A DNA stretch of 64,000 nt. Source: Candidatus Tenderia electrophaga (GTDB lineage: Bacteria; Pseudomonadota; Gammaproteobacteria; Tenderiales; Tenderiaceae). The notes under the pieces are model-generated. The model did not search any database and had not been told where the DNA came from. It worked only from the letters and a program-made list of their open reading frames with translations. The stretch covers positions 2,675,181 through 2,739,180 of the forward strand of contig CP013099.1 in the NCBI GenBank assembly GCA_001447805.1, read 5' to 3'. Position 1 is the stretch's first letter. Each line of letters starts with the position of its first letter. Made by a program: the position numbers and the translations under genes. Positions 28,310-38,021 of this stretch are shown here, piece after piece.

Positions 28310-28323
28310 TTGAAAAATCGCAA
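28310..28323. promoter_or_regulatory. FNR-type box 2 (phosphoketolase side)
   Basis: TTGAAAAATCGCAA. Its centre is 32 bp upstream of the centre of TAGCGT (28346-28351), a TAnnnT -10 candidate, placing the start about 45 nt before the phosphoketolase ATG. Confidence 0.65.
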
Positions 28324-28404
28324 TGCGTTTGAGTCTGTGATTGGCTAGCGTAAGCAGTAAGGTCCCAACGCCCGGCCAGGCCAGTCTTTTGCAGGAGATC
28401 CATC

Positions 28405-30858
28405 ATGCGCGACAACAATCCAAGCGGTGATACCATGCACCCGCTGACCCGGCATCATGCCACCGCCTTCGAGCGTTGGGCCGACGGCTATGGTGTGATC
28501 CGCCATGGTGATATGACCCAGCGCCGCATCTATGAGATGGCCGACCGCCTGCATCGGCAAGGGCGTGTTAACGAGCGCGACCTGGTGTTCCGGACACTCT
28601 CGGCCGCCGACCGCGTCGCCAGCGCCGCCATGTGGCTGGTGGCACATATGGTCTACGCCCGGCGCGTCTATCTCGACGGCCGCGAACTGCTGGCGCAGGA
28701 TTTCAAACACAAGCCGGAGGGGCACATGGGCGGCTCGCTCAACATGGTGCCCGCCTATGTGGGCTACCTCGCCGCCAACAGCATCACCGGCAATACCCGC
28801 GGCTGGCTCATGGGCCAGGGTCACTGCGTCTCCGCCATCGACGCGGTCAACCTGCTGGTGATCAACATGTCGCCCGCCCACGCCGAGCGCTACCGACTCA
28901 GCGATGCCGGGTTGACGCGCTTCGTGGAGGATTTTTATGCCTATCAGGTGGGTCCGGACGGCCGCCCGGCGTCGCCGCTGGGCAGCCATGTCAACGTCCA
29001 TACCGCCGGTGGCATGATGGAGGGCGGCTATCTCGGCTTCGCCGAGCTGCAATACATGCACATGCCCGAACCGGGCGAATCCCTGGTCACCTTTCTCAGC
29101 GACGGCGCCTTCGAGGAACAGCGCGGCAGCGACTGGGCACCGCGCTGGTGGCGCGCCCAGGACAGCGGTCTGGTGGCGCCCATCATGATCGCCAACGGCC
29201 GCCGCATTGACCAACGCAGTTCCATGGCCATGAAGGGCGGCGCAGACTGGTTCGAGGAACATTTACGCCGCAATGGCTTCGATCCGTTTTGTATCGACGG
29301 CCATGATCCCGCCGCGTACGCCTGGGGCGTGATCGAGATGGAAGAACGCCTGCTGCAGCATGCCGAGTCCATCAACCAAGGCAAGGGGGACTATCCAGCG
29401 CCGTTGCCCTACGCCATCGCCGAGTGCATCAAGGGCTACGGTTTTCCCGGCGCCGGCACCAAGCGCGCCCATAATCTACCCTTGGGGGCCAACCCGGCCG
29501 AGGACGACACGGCGCGCCAGAGCTTCAACCGCGGTGCCGAACGCCTGTGGGTCGACTTTCACGACCTGCAAGACTCGGTGCGCATGCTTAACCATCACAG
29601 CATTCAGGGCCGTCCCAAGGAACGCGACCATCCCCTGGCGCGGCGCCAGGTCGCCACGCCCAATCTGCCCGAGCCGCCCTGGTGCGCACCGGGGACTGCC
29701 GAACCGCAAGGCGCCATGTCCGCCATCGATGCCTATTTTTGCGACATCGTCACGGCCAATCCGCAGCTGCGCGTGCGCCTCGGCAATCCGGATGAAATGG
29801 AAAGCAATCGCCTGACCAAGAGCCTGGCCCTGCTTAAGCATCGCGTCACCCACCCCGAAGCCGGTATCGATGAGGCGCTCGACGGTCGGGTAATCACCGC
29901 CCTCAACGAAGAGGCGGTGGTGTCGGCGGCGCTGGCCAACAAGAGCGGCCTGAACCTGGTCGCCAGTTACGAGGCATTCATGGTGAAAATGCTGGGGGCG
30001 GTGCGCCAGGAATTGATCTTCGCCCGCCACCAGTTCGACAACGGTGAGATCCCGGGCTGGCTGGGCCTGCCGCTGATCGCCACCTCCCATACCTGGGAGA
30101 ACGGCAAGAATGAGCAGTCACATCAGGACCCCACCTTCAGCGAAGTCATGATGGGCGAGATGAACGATGTCTCACGGGTGCTGTTCCCGGCCGATTGCAA
30201 CACTGCGGTGGCCGCCCTGGAGGCGGTCTATGCCAGCCATGGCCAGCTCTGGACCCTGGTGGTGCCCAAACGGCCCCTGCCCCAGTGGTTCGACAGCGAA
30301 CAGGCGCGGCAGCTGATTCGGGATGGGGCGGTACGCCTGCGCGGCAGCGGCGGGCCCAATGAACGGCTGCTGCTGGGGGCCACCGGTGCCTATCAACTGC
30401 GCGAGGTGTTGCACGCCTCGGATCGCCTGCAACAGGTCGGGGTCGAACACAGCGTGGTCTATATCCAGGAGCCCGGGCGCTTCAGGATCCCCCGGGACCG
30501 CCGCGAGATGCGCCAGATGACGCCCCAGGACAGGGTGCGGGAACTGTTTCCCGCCAACGCCGAGGTGCGCGTCTTTCTCACCCATACCCGCCCCGAACCC
30601 TATATCGGCATCCTGTGGCCGTTGTTGGACAACGAGGCCGGCACCCCGGTATTGGGCTATGTCAATCAGGGCGGCACCCTGGATGAGGACGGCATGCTGT
30701 TCGCCAACCGCTGCACCTGGGCCCATGTCATCGCCTCCGCCGCCACCGGTCTGGGCGAATTGCCCGAGGTATTGCTCAGCGAAGCGGAGTTCGCCGCCCT
30801 GGCCGGCCAGGGGGATCCCCAGGTCCTGTTCAGAAAGTCAGCCCGCGATGACGCATGA
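28405..30858 (+). CDS. Divergent phosphoketolase-family ThDP enzyme
   Basis: 817 residues. It has the three-part XFP layout: an N-terminal ThDP domain with HKPEGHMGGSLNM and GQGHC, a ThDP-binding stretch FLSDGAFEEQRGSDW near 229-243 (a variant of the usual GDGE motif), and a C-terminal part with SYEAF and TSHTWENGKNEQSHQDP near 556-572. Phosphoketolases split xylulose-5-P or fructose-6-P with phosphate to acetyl-P plus a sugar phosphate. The sequence departs clearly from classical XpkA/Xfp, so substrate is uncertain. AGGAG precedes the ATG. It overlaps the glycosidase gene by 11 bp. Confidence 0.8.
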   Translation: MRDNNPSGDTMHPLTRHHATAFERWADGYGVIRHGDMTQRRIYEMADRLHRQGRVNERDLVFRTLSAADRVASAAMWLVAHMVYARRVYLDGRELLAQDFKHKPEGHMGGSLNMVPAYVGYLAANSITGNTRGWLMGQGHCVSAIDAVNLLVINMSPAHAERYRLSDAGLTRFVEDFYAYQVGPDGRPASPLGSHVNVHTAGGMMEGGYLGFAELQYMHMPEPGESLVTFLSDGAFEEQRGSDWAPRWWRAQDSGLVAPIMIANGRRIDQRSSMAMKGGADWFEEHLRRNGFDPFCIDGHDPAAYAWGVIEMEERLLQHAESINQGKGDYPAPLPYAIAECIKGYGFPGAGTKRAHNLPLGANPAEDDTARQSFNRGAERLWVDFHDLQDSVRMLNHHSIQGRPKERDHPLARRQVATPNLPEPPWCAPGTAEPQGAMSAIDAYFCDIVTANPQLRVRLGNPDEMESNRLTKSLALLKHRVTHPEAGIDEALDGRVITALNEEAVVSAALANKSGLNLVASYEAFMVKMLGAVRQELIFARHQFDNGEIPGWLGLPLIATSHTWENGKNEQSHQDPTFSEVMMGEMNDVSRVLFPADCNTAVAALEAVYASHGQLWTLVVPKRPLPQWFDSEQARQLIRDGAVRLRGSGGPNERLLLGATGAYQLREVLHASDRLQQVGVEHSVVYIQEPGRFRIPRDRREMRQMTPQDRVRELFPANAEVRVFLTHTRPEPYIGILWPLLDNEAGTPVLGYVNQGGTLDEDGMLFANRCTWAHVIASAATGLGELPEVLLSEAEFAALAGQGDPQVLFRKSARDDA

Positions 30859-32137
30859 GTCGGCAATCATCGCACAAGGATACGACCAGGCCATCGCCTT
30901 GTTGCGCGCCTGCAGCACCGAACACGGCTTTGTCGCCTCGCCCAGTGAAAGCCGTAATTATCACCGCGTGTGGGGGCGGGACAGCGGCGTTATGACCCTG
31001 GCGGCCCTGCTCAGCGGAGATCAAAAACTGATCGATGCGGCGCGCCAGTCCCTCCTCACCTTGGCCAACTACCAGGGGCCGCACGGCGAGATCCCCAGCA
31101 ATGTGGATCCGGTGGCGGAACGCATCAGCTACGGCGGCACCACGGGCCGCGTCGATGCTGATCTGTGGTTCATCATCAGTTGCGCCGAGTACTGGTGCGC
31201 CAGCGGCGACGATGATTTTCTCGATGCGCTGCTGCCCGCGGTGGAAAAGGTGAGGTTTCTATTGGGCGCCTGGGAGTTCAACAGTCGCGGCCTGCTCTAT
31301 GTGCCGCTCACCGGCGATTGGGCCGATGAGTATCTGCACAGCGGCTATGTGCTCTATGATCAACTGCTCTATCTGCAGGCACAGCGCAGCCTGGCCGGTA
31401 TCCACCGCGCCATACACGGGTCCGAGGATCATGCCCTGCTGGAAAAGATCAGCCGCCTGCGCCATCTGATCCAGGCCAACTACTGGTTCGATGACGACGA
31501 TCACATCCCCGACGATGCCTATCACGAGGTGTTGTATAAAAAAGGGCGCAAGGCGGCCAGTCACTGCGCCGGCCTGCACTGGCTGCCGGCCTTTTCCCCC
31601 ACCGGCTACGGCTACCGCTTCGACACCCTGGCCAATGTGCTCGCCTCCCTGCTGGGGGTGGCCAATGAAACACAGCGCCGGCGGGTGGATCAATTCATCA
31701 ATGACAAGTTGATTAGCGAGGATCAGCGTGTCCTGCCCGCCTTTCATCCCGTCATCAAGCCGGTGGATGAAGATTGGGAGGAATTGCAAGTGATGTTTTC
31801 CTATACTTTTAAGAACAGGCCCTATGAGTTCCACAACGGCGGGCGCTGGCCCATGGTAACGGGCTTTTACGTGGCCGACCTGGCGCAGCGCGGCTGCCGG
31901 CAAGAGGCGGAGGCATTCTTGCAGGCCATCCACCGCGCCAATGCCTTGTCCATGGAGGGCCAGGCCTGGAGTTTTCCCGAGTTCATCCACGGCGAGACCG
32001 GCGCGCCCGGGGGCACCCGACAACAGGGCTGGAGCGCCGCGGCTGCCGTCATCGGCCACCATGCCCTGCGAGGGCAACAGCTGTTTCGCATCGCTGACCA
32101 TGAATTGAACACCCAAACACGGGAGCCATCGCAATGA
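30848..32137 (+). CDS. Six-hairpin glycosidase (GH100/debranching-like)
   Basis: 429 residues, no signal peptide. An alpha/alpha-barrel pattern is seen with NYHRVWGRDSG near 37-47, PLTGDWADEY near 155 and FHNGGRWPMVTGFY near 337, where GH100 invertases and amylo-alpha-1,6-glucosidase-like proteins carry their catalytic acids. It probably hydrolyses an intracellular glucan or sucrose-like sugar, feeding the phosphoketolase/transaldolase route (inference). ATG 30848 overlaps the phosphoketolase stop; a longer frame from 30659 lies inside the upstream gene and is not used. Confidence 0.75.
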   Translation: MTHESAIIAQGYDQAIALLRACSTEHGFVASPSESRNYHRVWGRDSGVMTLAALLSGDQKLIDAARQSLLTLANYQGPHGEIPSNVDPVAERISYGGTTGRVDADLWFIISCAEYWCASGDDDFLDALLPAVEKVRFLLGAWEFNSRGLLYVPLTGDWADEYLHSGYVLYDQLLYLQAQRSLAGIHRAIHGSEDHALLEKISRLRHLIQANYWFDDDDHIPDDAYHEVLYKKGRKAASHCAGLHWLPAFSPTGYGYRFDTLANVLASLLGVANETQRRRVDQFINDKLISEDQRVLPAFHPVIKPVDEDWEELQVMFSYTFKNRPYEFHNGGRWPMVTGFYVADLAQRGCRQEAEAFLQAIHRANALSMEGQAWSFPEFIHGETGAPGGTRQQGWSAAAAVIGHHALRGQQLFRIADHELNTQTREPSQ

Positions 32138-32514
32138 GCCTTCACCGACACGGCCTTTCCATCGGCATCGAAAGCGTGGGTGACGACTTCTTTCTTACCT
32201 TCAAAGCCACGGGCACACTCACCCATGCCGACTATGAAAGGATCGTCCCGATGATCGATTCCGCCTTGGCGGGGATGAGTGATGCGAAAATCAAGGCCTA
32301 TATCGACCTGTCCGAGCTGGAAGGTTGGGAGGCCCGCGCCGCCTGGAACGATTTTAAGCTCGGCCTGAAATACCGCGGCGAGTTTGAAAAGATCGCTGTC
32401 TTCGGCAGCCATAAATGGCAGGAATATGCCGCCAAGGTGGCCTCCTGGTTCGTGTCCGGCGAGGTCGAATACTTTCCCAGCGCCGATGCAGCGTTGCAGT
32501 GGCTGCAACAATAA
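32134..32514 (+). CDS. SpoIIAA-like (DUF3478) protein
   Basis: 126 residues of the SpoIIAA-like/STAS-related family: GIESVGDDFFLTFKATGTLTHADY at the start, IKAYIDLSELEGWEARAAW in the middle and a C-terminal EYFPSADAALQWL. These cytoplasmic proteins often accompany membrane or stress functions; no reaction is known. It begins in an ATGA overlap with the glycosidase gene and ends 59 bp before atpD. Confidence 0.85.
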   Translation: MSLHRHGLSIGIESVGDDFFLTFKATGTLTHADYERIVPMIDSALAGMSDAKIKAYIDLSELEGWEARAAWNDFKLGLKYRGEFEKIAVFGSHKWQEYAAKVASWFVSGEVEYFPSADAALQWLQQ

Positions 32515-32570
32515 CTCATGACAATACCTTTCTTGGACACGCAGCGATAACACAAAAGCTAAAACAATAA

Positions 32571-34025
<1,455 letters not shown>

Positions 34026-34028
34026 TCC

Positions 34029-34424
34029 ATGCGTTTGAAACTTTTACTGCCCACCGAAGTACTGGTCGACACCGAAGTCAGCAAAGTGGTGGCCGAGGCG
34101 GAAAACGGCTCCTTCTGCCTGCTGCCGCGCCACGTGGACTTCGTCGCCGTCTTGGTGCCGAGCATTTTCTACTACACCGACCACAACCATAAGGAATATC
34201 TGTATGCCATCGATCACGGCAGCCTGGTCAAGTGCGGTGAACAGGTGTCGGTGTCGACCATGAACGCCATTCAGGGCGACGATTTGCACAGCCTGGAGCG
34301 CACCATTGAGGAACGTTTTATTGATCTGGACGAACATGAGCGCGCCGCGCGGACGGCCCTGGGGCGTTTGGAGGCGGGCACGGTGCGACGCTTTATGGAA
34401 TTACAGGAACAACGACGGGGCTAA
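34029..34424 (+). CDS. atpC: N-ATPase epsilon subunit
   Basis: 131 residues. N-terminal beta-barrel of F1 epsilon (MRLKLLLPTEVLVDTEVSKVVAEAENGSFCLLPRHVDFV) and a short helical C-terminus. Placement second in the operon, 3 bp after atpD, is characteristic of N-ATPases. Confidence 0.93.
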   Translation: MRLKLLLPTEVLVDTEVSKVVAEAENGSFCLLPRHVDFVAVLVPSIFYYTDHNHKEYLYAIDHGSLVKCGEQVSVSTMNAIQGDDLHSLERTIEERFIDLDEHERAARTALGRLEAGTVRRFMELQEQRRG

Positions 34425-34426
34425 GC

Positions 34427-34732
34427 ATGGCCGACGACCCGAATCAAGACAACCCCCAGCAGCACTTCCGCAAGGAGGCCGGCAAGCGCGTCCGGCGTAA
34501 GCTGCGCACCCAAGACGACCGCGACAAGAGCGGCTGGTTCTGGTTCGGCATGTTCGGCATGGTGGGCTGGGCGGTGGCGATCCCCACGGTGATCGGTATC
34601 GCCATCGGGCTGTGGCTGGACCGCGTCTATGCCGGGCCGCCCTCCTGGACCCTGAACCTGCTCATTGTCGGGGTCATCCTCGGTTGTCTCAACGCCTGGT
34701 ATTGGGTGAAACAGGAGAGCCGCCGTGACTGA
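34427..34732 (+). CDS. atpQ: N-ATPase accessory membrane protein AtpQ (AtpI/AtpZ-like)
   Basis: 101 residues with a charged N-terminus and two TM helices (about 38-60 and 68-90), matching the AtpI/AtpZ-type helper of N-ATPase operons, thought to assist Fo assembly or Mg/Ca handling. It overlaps the following antiporter gene by 8 bp. Confidence 0.85.
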   Translation: MADDPNQDNPQQHFRKEAGKRVRRKLRTQDDRDKSGWFWFGMFGMVGWAVAIPTVIGIAIGLWLDRVYAGPPSWTLNLLIVGVILGCLNAWYWVKQESRRD

Positions 34733-35951
34733 CCCCGGCCAGGTGGATGCCCTGATGATGTCACTGGTGGGTGCGGCGGTGGTCGCCGCGGTACTGATCA
34801 ACGCGCTGTCCGGACGCCTGGGCGTGCCCGCACTGGTAGGTTTTCTGTTACTCGGCGTGCTGCTGCGTCTGGCCGACAGTCACTGGCAATTCCTCAGTGA
34901 GCCGGTGATGACGGCATTTCGCTTTATGGCCAACCTGGGCGTGGTGGCGCTGTTGTTCAAGGTGGGCCTGGAGAGTCATCCGCGGGCCCTGGCCGCCAAG
35001 TTGCCCAGCGCCAGTCTGATCTGGATCGGCGGGGTCTTCGTCTCCGCCGCGATGGGCTTTTTTGCCAGCCATTATTGGCTGTCTTTGGCGCTGGTCCCCT
35101 CACTGGTGATCGCCGTCGCCCTGACCGCCACCAGTGTGGGTGTGTCGGTGGCGGCCTGGGAGGAAAAGGGTGCGCTCGCTTCGGACAAGGGTGCCCTGCT
35201 GGTGGATGTGGCGGAACTGGATGATATCTCGGGCATCGCCCTGATGGCGTTGCTGTTTGCGCTGGTGCCGGTGTTGCTCAACGGCGGCGGCGCCTTCTGG
35301 CCCACCCTGGGGGGTACCGCGGCCTGGTTCCTTGCCAAATTTTCCTTGTTTATCCTGTTTTGCCTGCTGTTTGCGCGCTACGGCGAAGCCCGCCTGACCC
35401 GACTGACGGCCCAGCTGCGCGACCCGCCCGAGCGGATGCTGGTGGTGTTGGGCATCGGCCTGCTGATCGCCGCCCTGGCCGGCAGCCTGGGATTCTCCCT
35501 GGCCATCGGTGCGCTGTTCGCCGGATTGGTGTTCAGCAACGACCCGGAGGCGGTGAAAACGGAAAAATCGTTTCAGGATTTATATGCCTTCGTGACCCCC
35601 TTTTTCTTTATCAGCATCGGCCTGCACATCGACCCGGCCTCCTTGGGCAGCGGTCTGGGCATGGGCAGCGCCCTGGTGGCGGTCGCCATCCTGGGCAAGC
35701 TCATTGGCCATGGCCTGCCGGCCTGGTGGATCAGCGGCGCCAGCGGTGCGGTATTGATCGGTATCAGCATGGTGCCGCGTGCCGAGATCACCATGATCAT
35801 CATGCATCAGGGTCAACAGCTGGGCCCCGAGGTGGTGCCCGATAGTGCCTATTCAGCCATGGTCGTGGTGAGTATGATGACCTGCCTGCTGGCACCCATG
35901 GCGCTGCATCCCCTGCTCAATCACTGGCCGCAACGGGAGGACAAGTCATGA
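34725..35951 (+). CDS. CPA2-family cation:proton antiporter embedded in the N-ATPase operon
   Basis: 408 residues with 11-13 hydrophobic helices. Kef/CPA2 features include a Gly/Leu-rich first helix pair (RLGVPALVGFLLLGVLL), LTATSVGVSVAAWEE, an acidic pair in ELDDISGIALMAL and FFFISIGLHIDP. No C-terminal TrkA-N domain, so a bare exchanger. It overlaps atpQ by 8 bp and atpR by 4 bp (ATGA), hence is co-translated with the ATPase. A Na+ or K+/H+ exchange role coupled to the rotary enzyme is an inference from position. Confidence 0.9.
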   Translation: MTDPGQVDALMMSLVGAAVVAAVLINALSGRLGVPALVGFLLLGVLLRLADSHWQFLSEPVMTAFRFMANLGVVALLFKVGLESHPRALAAKLPSASLIWIGGVFVSAAMGFFASHYWLSLALVPSLVIAVALTATSVGVSVAAWEEKGALASDKGALLVDVAELDDISGIALMALLFALVPVLLNGGGAFWPTLGGTAAWFLAKFSLFILFCLLFARYGEARLTRLTAQLRDPPERMLVVLGIGLLIAALAGSLGFSLAIGALFAGLVFSNDPEAVKTEKSFQDLYAFVTPFFFISIGLHIDPASLGSGLGMGSALVAVAILGKLIGHGLPAWWISGASGAVLIGISMVPRAEITMIIMHQGQQLGPEVVPDSAYSAMVVVSMMTCLLAPMALHPLLNHWPQREDKS

Positions 35952-36253
35952 ATCCACTGATCTTCGAACTCATGGCCTCGGCCGTGGCAGGGGTGGGTTT
36001 GGGCCTGCTGTTTCTGTGGGCACTGTGGCGTTCGCTGCGGCGCCTGCCCGAGCGTGACCGTCCCGGCCTGTGGATGGCCGGCGCCATGACCCTGCGCATC
36101 CTGGCGGTCGTCGCGGTATTGTTTGCCATCCTGCTGTGGGGCGACTGGCGCCACGTAACCGCGGCGTTGGTGGGATTCACCTTGGCGCGCTGGCTGGTGG
36201 CGCGGCGGGTGGTCGCACGGCGGGCCGACGCCACGGCGGGGACGGCAAAATGA
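35948..36253 (+). CDS. atpR: N-ATPase subunit AtpR
   Basis: 101 residues, three TM helices; the second contains an arginine (AGAMTLRILAV), a feature of AtpR. AtpR is found only in N-ATPase operons and is thought to help c-ring assembly or ion access. It overlaps both neighbours as ATGA. Confidence 0.87.
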   Translation: MNPLIFELMASAVAGVGLGLLFLWALWRSLRRLPERDRPGLWMAGAMTLRILAVVAVLFAILLWGDWRHVTAALVGFTLARWLVARRVVARRADATAGTAK

Positions 36254-36987
36254 CCATCAGCCCCGATTCCATTCTGCTCTGGGCCTGGGGAAGCCTTCAC
36301 CTCAACGCCACCATTGCCTACACATGGCTGATCATGGCGCTGCTCACAGCCGCCTCTTGGCTGATCAGTCGGCGTCTGTCCAGCGGTACCCGGATGTCGC
36401 GCTGGCAGAATCTCCTGGAGGTGATCGTATCGAGCACCATTGATCAGATCCGCGAGGTCACCCACCAGGATTACAGCCGCTATCTGCCCTTCGTCGGCAC
36501 CCTGTTCCTATACATATTGGCCAGCAATCTGCTCACCATTGTGCCCGGCTACATCGCGCCGACAGGCTCCCTGTCCACCACCACGGCGCTGGCCATATGC
36601 GTGTTGGTGGCGGTACCGATCTATGGCATCGCCAGTGAGGGCCTGCTGAGCTATCTCAGACACTACGTCCGCCCGACGCCCTTGATGCTGCCCTTTAATA
36701 TCATCGGTGAACTGTCGCGCACTATCGCCCTGGCGGTGCGCCTCTACGGCAATATCATGAGCGGGACGGTGATCGTCGGCATCTTGCTCAGCCTGACGCC
36801 GTTTTTCTTCCCCATTGTCATGCAGCTGCTGGGGTTGATAACCGGCACCATCCAGGCCTACATCTTCGCCATCCTGGCCATGGTCTATATCGCCTCGGCC
36901 AGTTCGGCACATCGACACACCCAGGAACGCGATGCACAACGGCAAGATCAAGACACCTCAAAGCAGAAAGGAGAACCCCATGGATAG
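36250..36987 (+). CDS. atpB: N-ATPase Fo subunit a
   Basis: 245 residues. Five to six TM helices; the conserved stator helix reads ELSRTIALAVRLYGNIMSG with the essential arginine, followed by a final helix pair. Start 36250 overlaps the atpR stop (ATGA); the longer frame from 36070 lies inside atpR. It forms the ion half-channels against the c-ring. Confidence 0.93.
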   Translation: MTISPDSILLWAWGSLHLNATIAYTWLIMALLTAASWLISRRLSSGTRMSRWQNLLEVIVSSTIDQIREVTHQDYSRYLPFVGTLFLYILASNLLTIVPGYIAPTGSLSTTTALAICVLVAVPIYGIASEGLLSYLRHYVRPTPLMLPFNIIGELSRTIALAVRLYGNIMSGTVIVGILLSLTPFFFPIVMQLLGLITGTIQAYIFAILAMVYIASASSAHRHTQERDAQRQDQDTSKQKGEPHG

Positions 36988-37255
36988 TGTATCCATCATC
37001 GGCATGATCTCGGTGGCCACCGCCGGCATCACCATCGCCATCGGCTCCGTCGGCCCGGCGCTGGGCGAAGGGCGCGCCATCGCTCAGGCCCTGGCGGCCA
37101 TCGCCCAGCAACCGGACGAGGCCGGCACTATCAGCCGCACGCTGTTCGTCGGTCTGGCCATGATCGAATCCACCGCCATCTACTGCTTTGTGGTCTCCAT
37201 GATCCTGATTTTTGCCAATCCCTTTTGGGATCATGTCATCGCCGCGGGAGGCTGA
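36980..37255 (+). CDS. atpE: N-ATPase c-ring subunit
   Basis: 91 residues, a two-helix hairpin. Helix 1 has GPALGEG with E30 where Na+-type rings have Gln; helix 2 carries E63-S64-T65, the ion-binding cluster. The double carboxylate is typical of N-ATPase c subunits; Na+ ligands are conserved, but related rings have been argued to be proton-specific, so the ion is undecided. AAAGGAGA precedes ATG 36980, which overlaps atpB by 8 bp. Confidence 0.93.
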   Translation: MDSVSIIGMISVATAGITIAIGSVGPALGEGRAIAQALAAIAQQPDEAGTISRTLFVGLAMIESTAIYCFVVSMILIFANPFWDHVIAAGG

Positions 37256-37257
37256 AC

Positions 37258-38016
37258 ATGACCATCGACTGGATCACAGTCACGGCCCAGATCATCAACT
37301 TTCTGATCCTGGTCTGGTTGCTGAAACGTTTCCTCTATCAACCGGTGATCAACGCCATGGATCGGCGCGAGCAGCGCATCAGTGAGCGTCTGTCGCAGGC
37401 ACAGCAACGCGAGCAGGAGGCCGAGGACGAGGCGCAAGACTATCGCCAGCGCCGCGAGGCATTGGAACAGCAACGTCAGGACACCCTGCAACAGGCCGAG
37501 GACGAGGCCGAACAGCGGCGCCAGCAGCTGCTGGATGAGGCGCGCCGCGAGGTCGATGAACTGCGCCACCAGTGGCGCGGCGAACTGAAACAGGAACAAC
37601 ACAATTTCCTTGCGGAACTGAAACGGCGTGGCGCGCACAGCGTCGCCGCCATCGCCGACCGGGCCTTGACCGATCTGGCCGATGCAGACCTGGAACGCCA
37701 GATCATCAGCAACTTCCTGCAGCGCCTGGACAAGCTGGATGAGGCGACGCGCAATATGCTGGCGGATGACAACAAAGAAGTGCGTCTGCGCAGTAGCTTC
37801 GCACTTGACGATGACACACGCCGGCGCATCGGCGACGCCGTCGAAAATGCCCTGGGCCAACGGCTCGAACTCCAATACGAACAGACAGAAGAGCTGGTAT
37901 GCGGCATCGAACTGGTCACCGAAGGCCGCAAACTGGGCTGGAGCGTGGCGCAGTACATGGACAGTTTGGAAGCCAGCATGAAGAAGGTGCTCGACGGCGC
38001 GCCAGGGTCGAGCTGA
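37258..38016 (+). CDS. atpF: N-ATPase b subunit with delta-like C-terminal extension
   Basis: 252 residues. An N-terminal TM helix ([16 protein letters not shown]) is followed by a long charged coiled coil (about 35-130), then a C-terminal part (about 150-250) with the OSCP/delta-like pattern [18 protein letters not shown]. No separate delta gene exists in the operon, so this extension likely takes over the delta role, as proposed for N-ATPases. Confidence 0.9.
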   Translation: MTIDWITVTAQIINFLILVWLLKRFLYQPVINAMDRREQRISERLSQAQQREQEAEDEAQDYRQRREALEQQRQDTLQQAEDEAEQRRQQLLDEARREVDELRHQWRGELKQEQHNFLAELKRRGAHSVAAIADRALTDLADADLERQIISNFLQRLDKLDEATRNMLADDNKEVRLRSSFALDDDTRRRIGDAVENALGQRLELQYEQTEELVCGIELVTEGRKLGWSVAQYMDSLEASMKKVLDGAPGSS

Positions 38017-38021
38017 GCGCC

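Noticed and set aside
28345-29262. 305-residue minus-strand frame opposite the phosphoketolase gene
   Set aside because: Antisense shadow of a conserved coding region, covering the promoter and ribosome site of the real gene.
32518-32550. 10-codon ORF before atpD as a leader peptide
   Set aside because: No ribosome site and no attenuator-like hairpin nearby.
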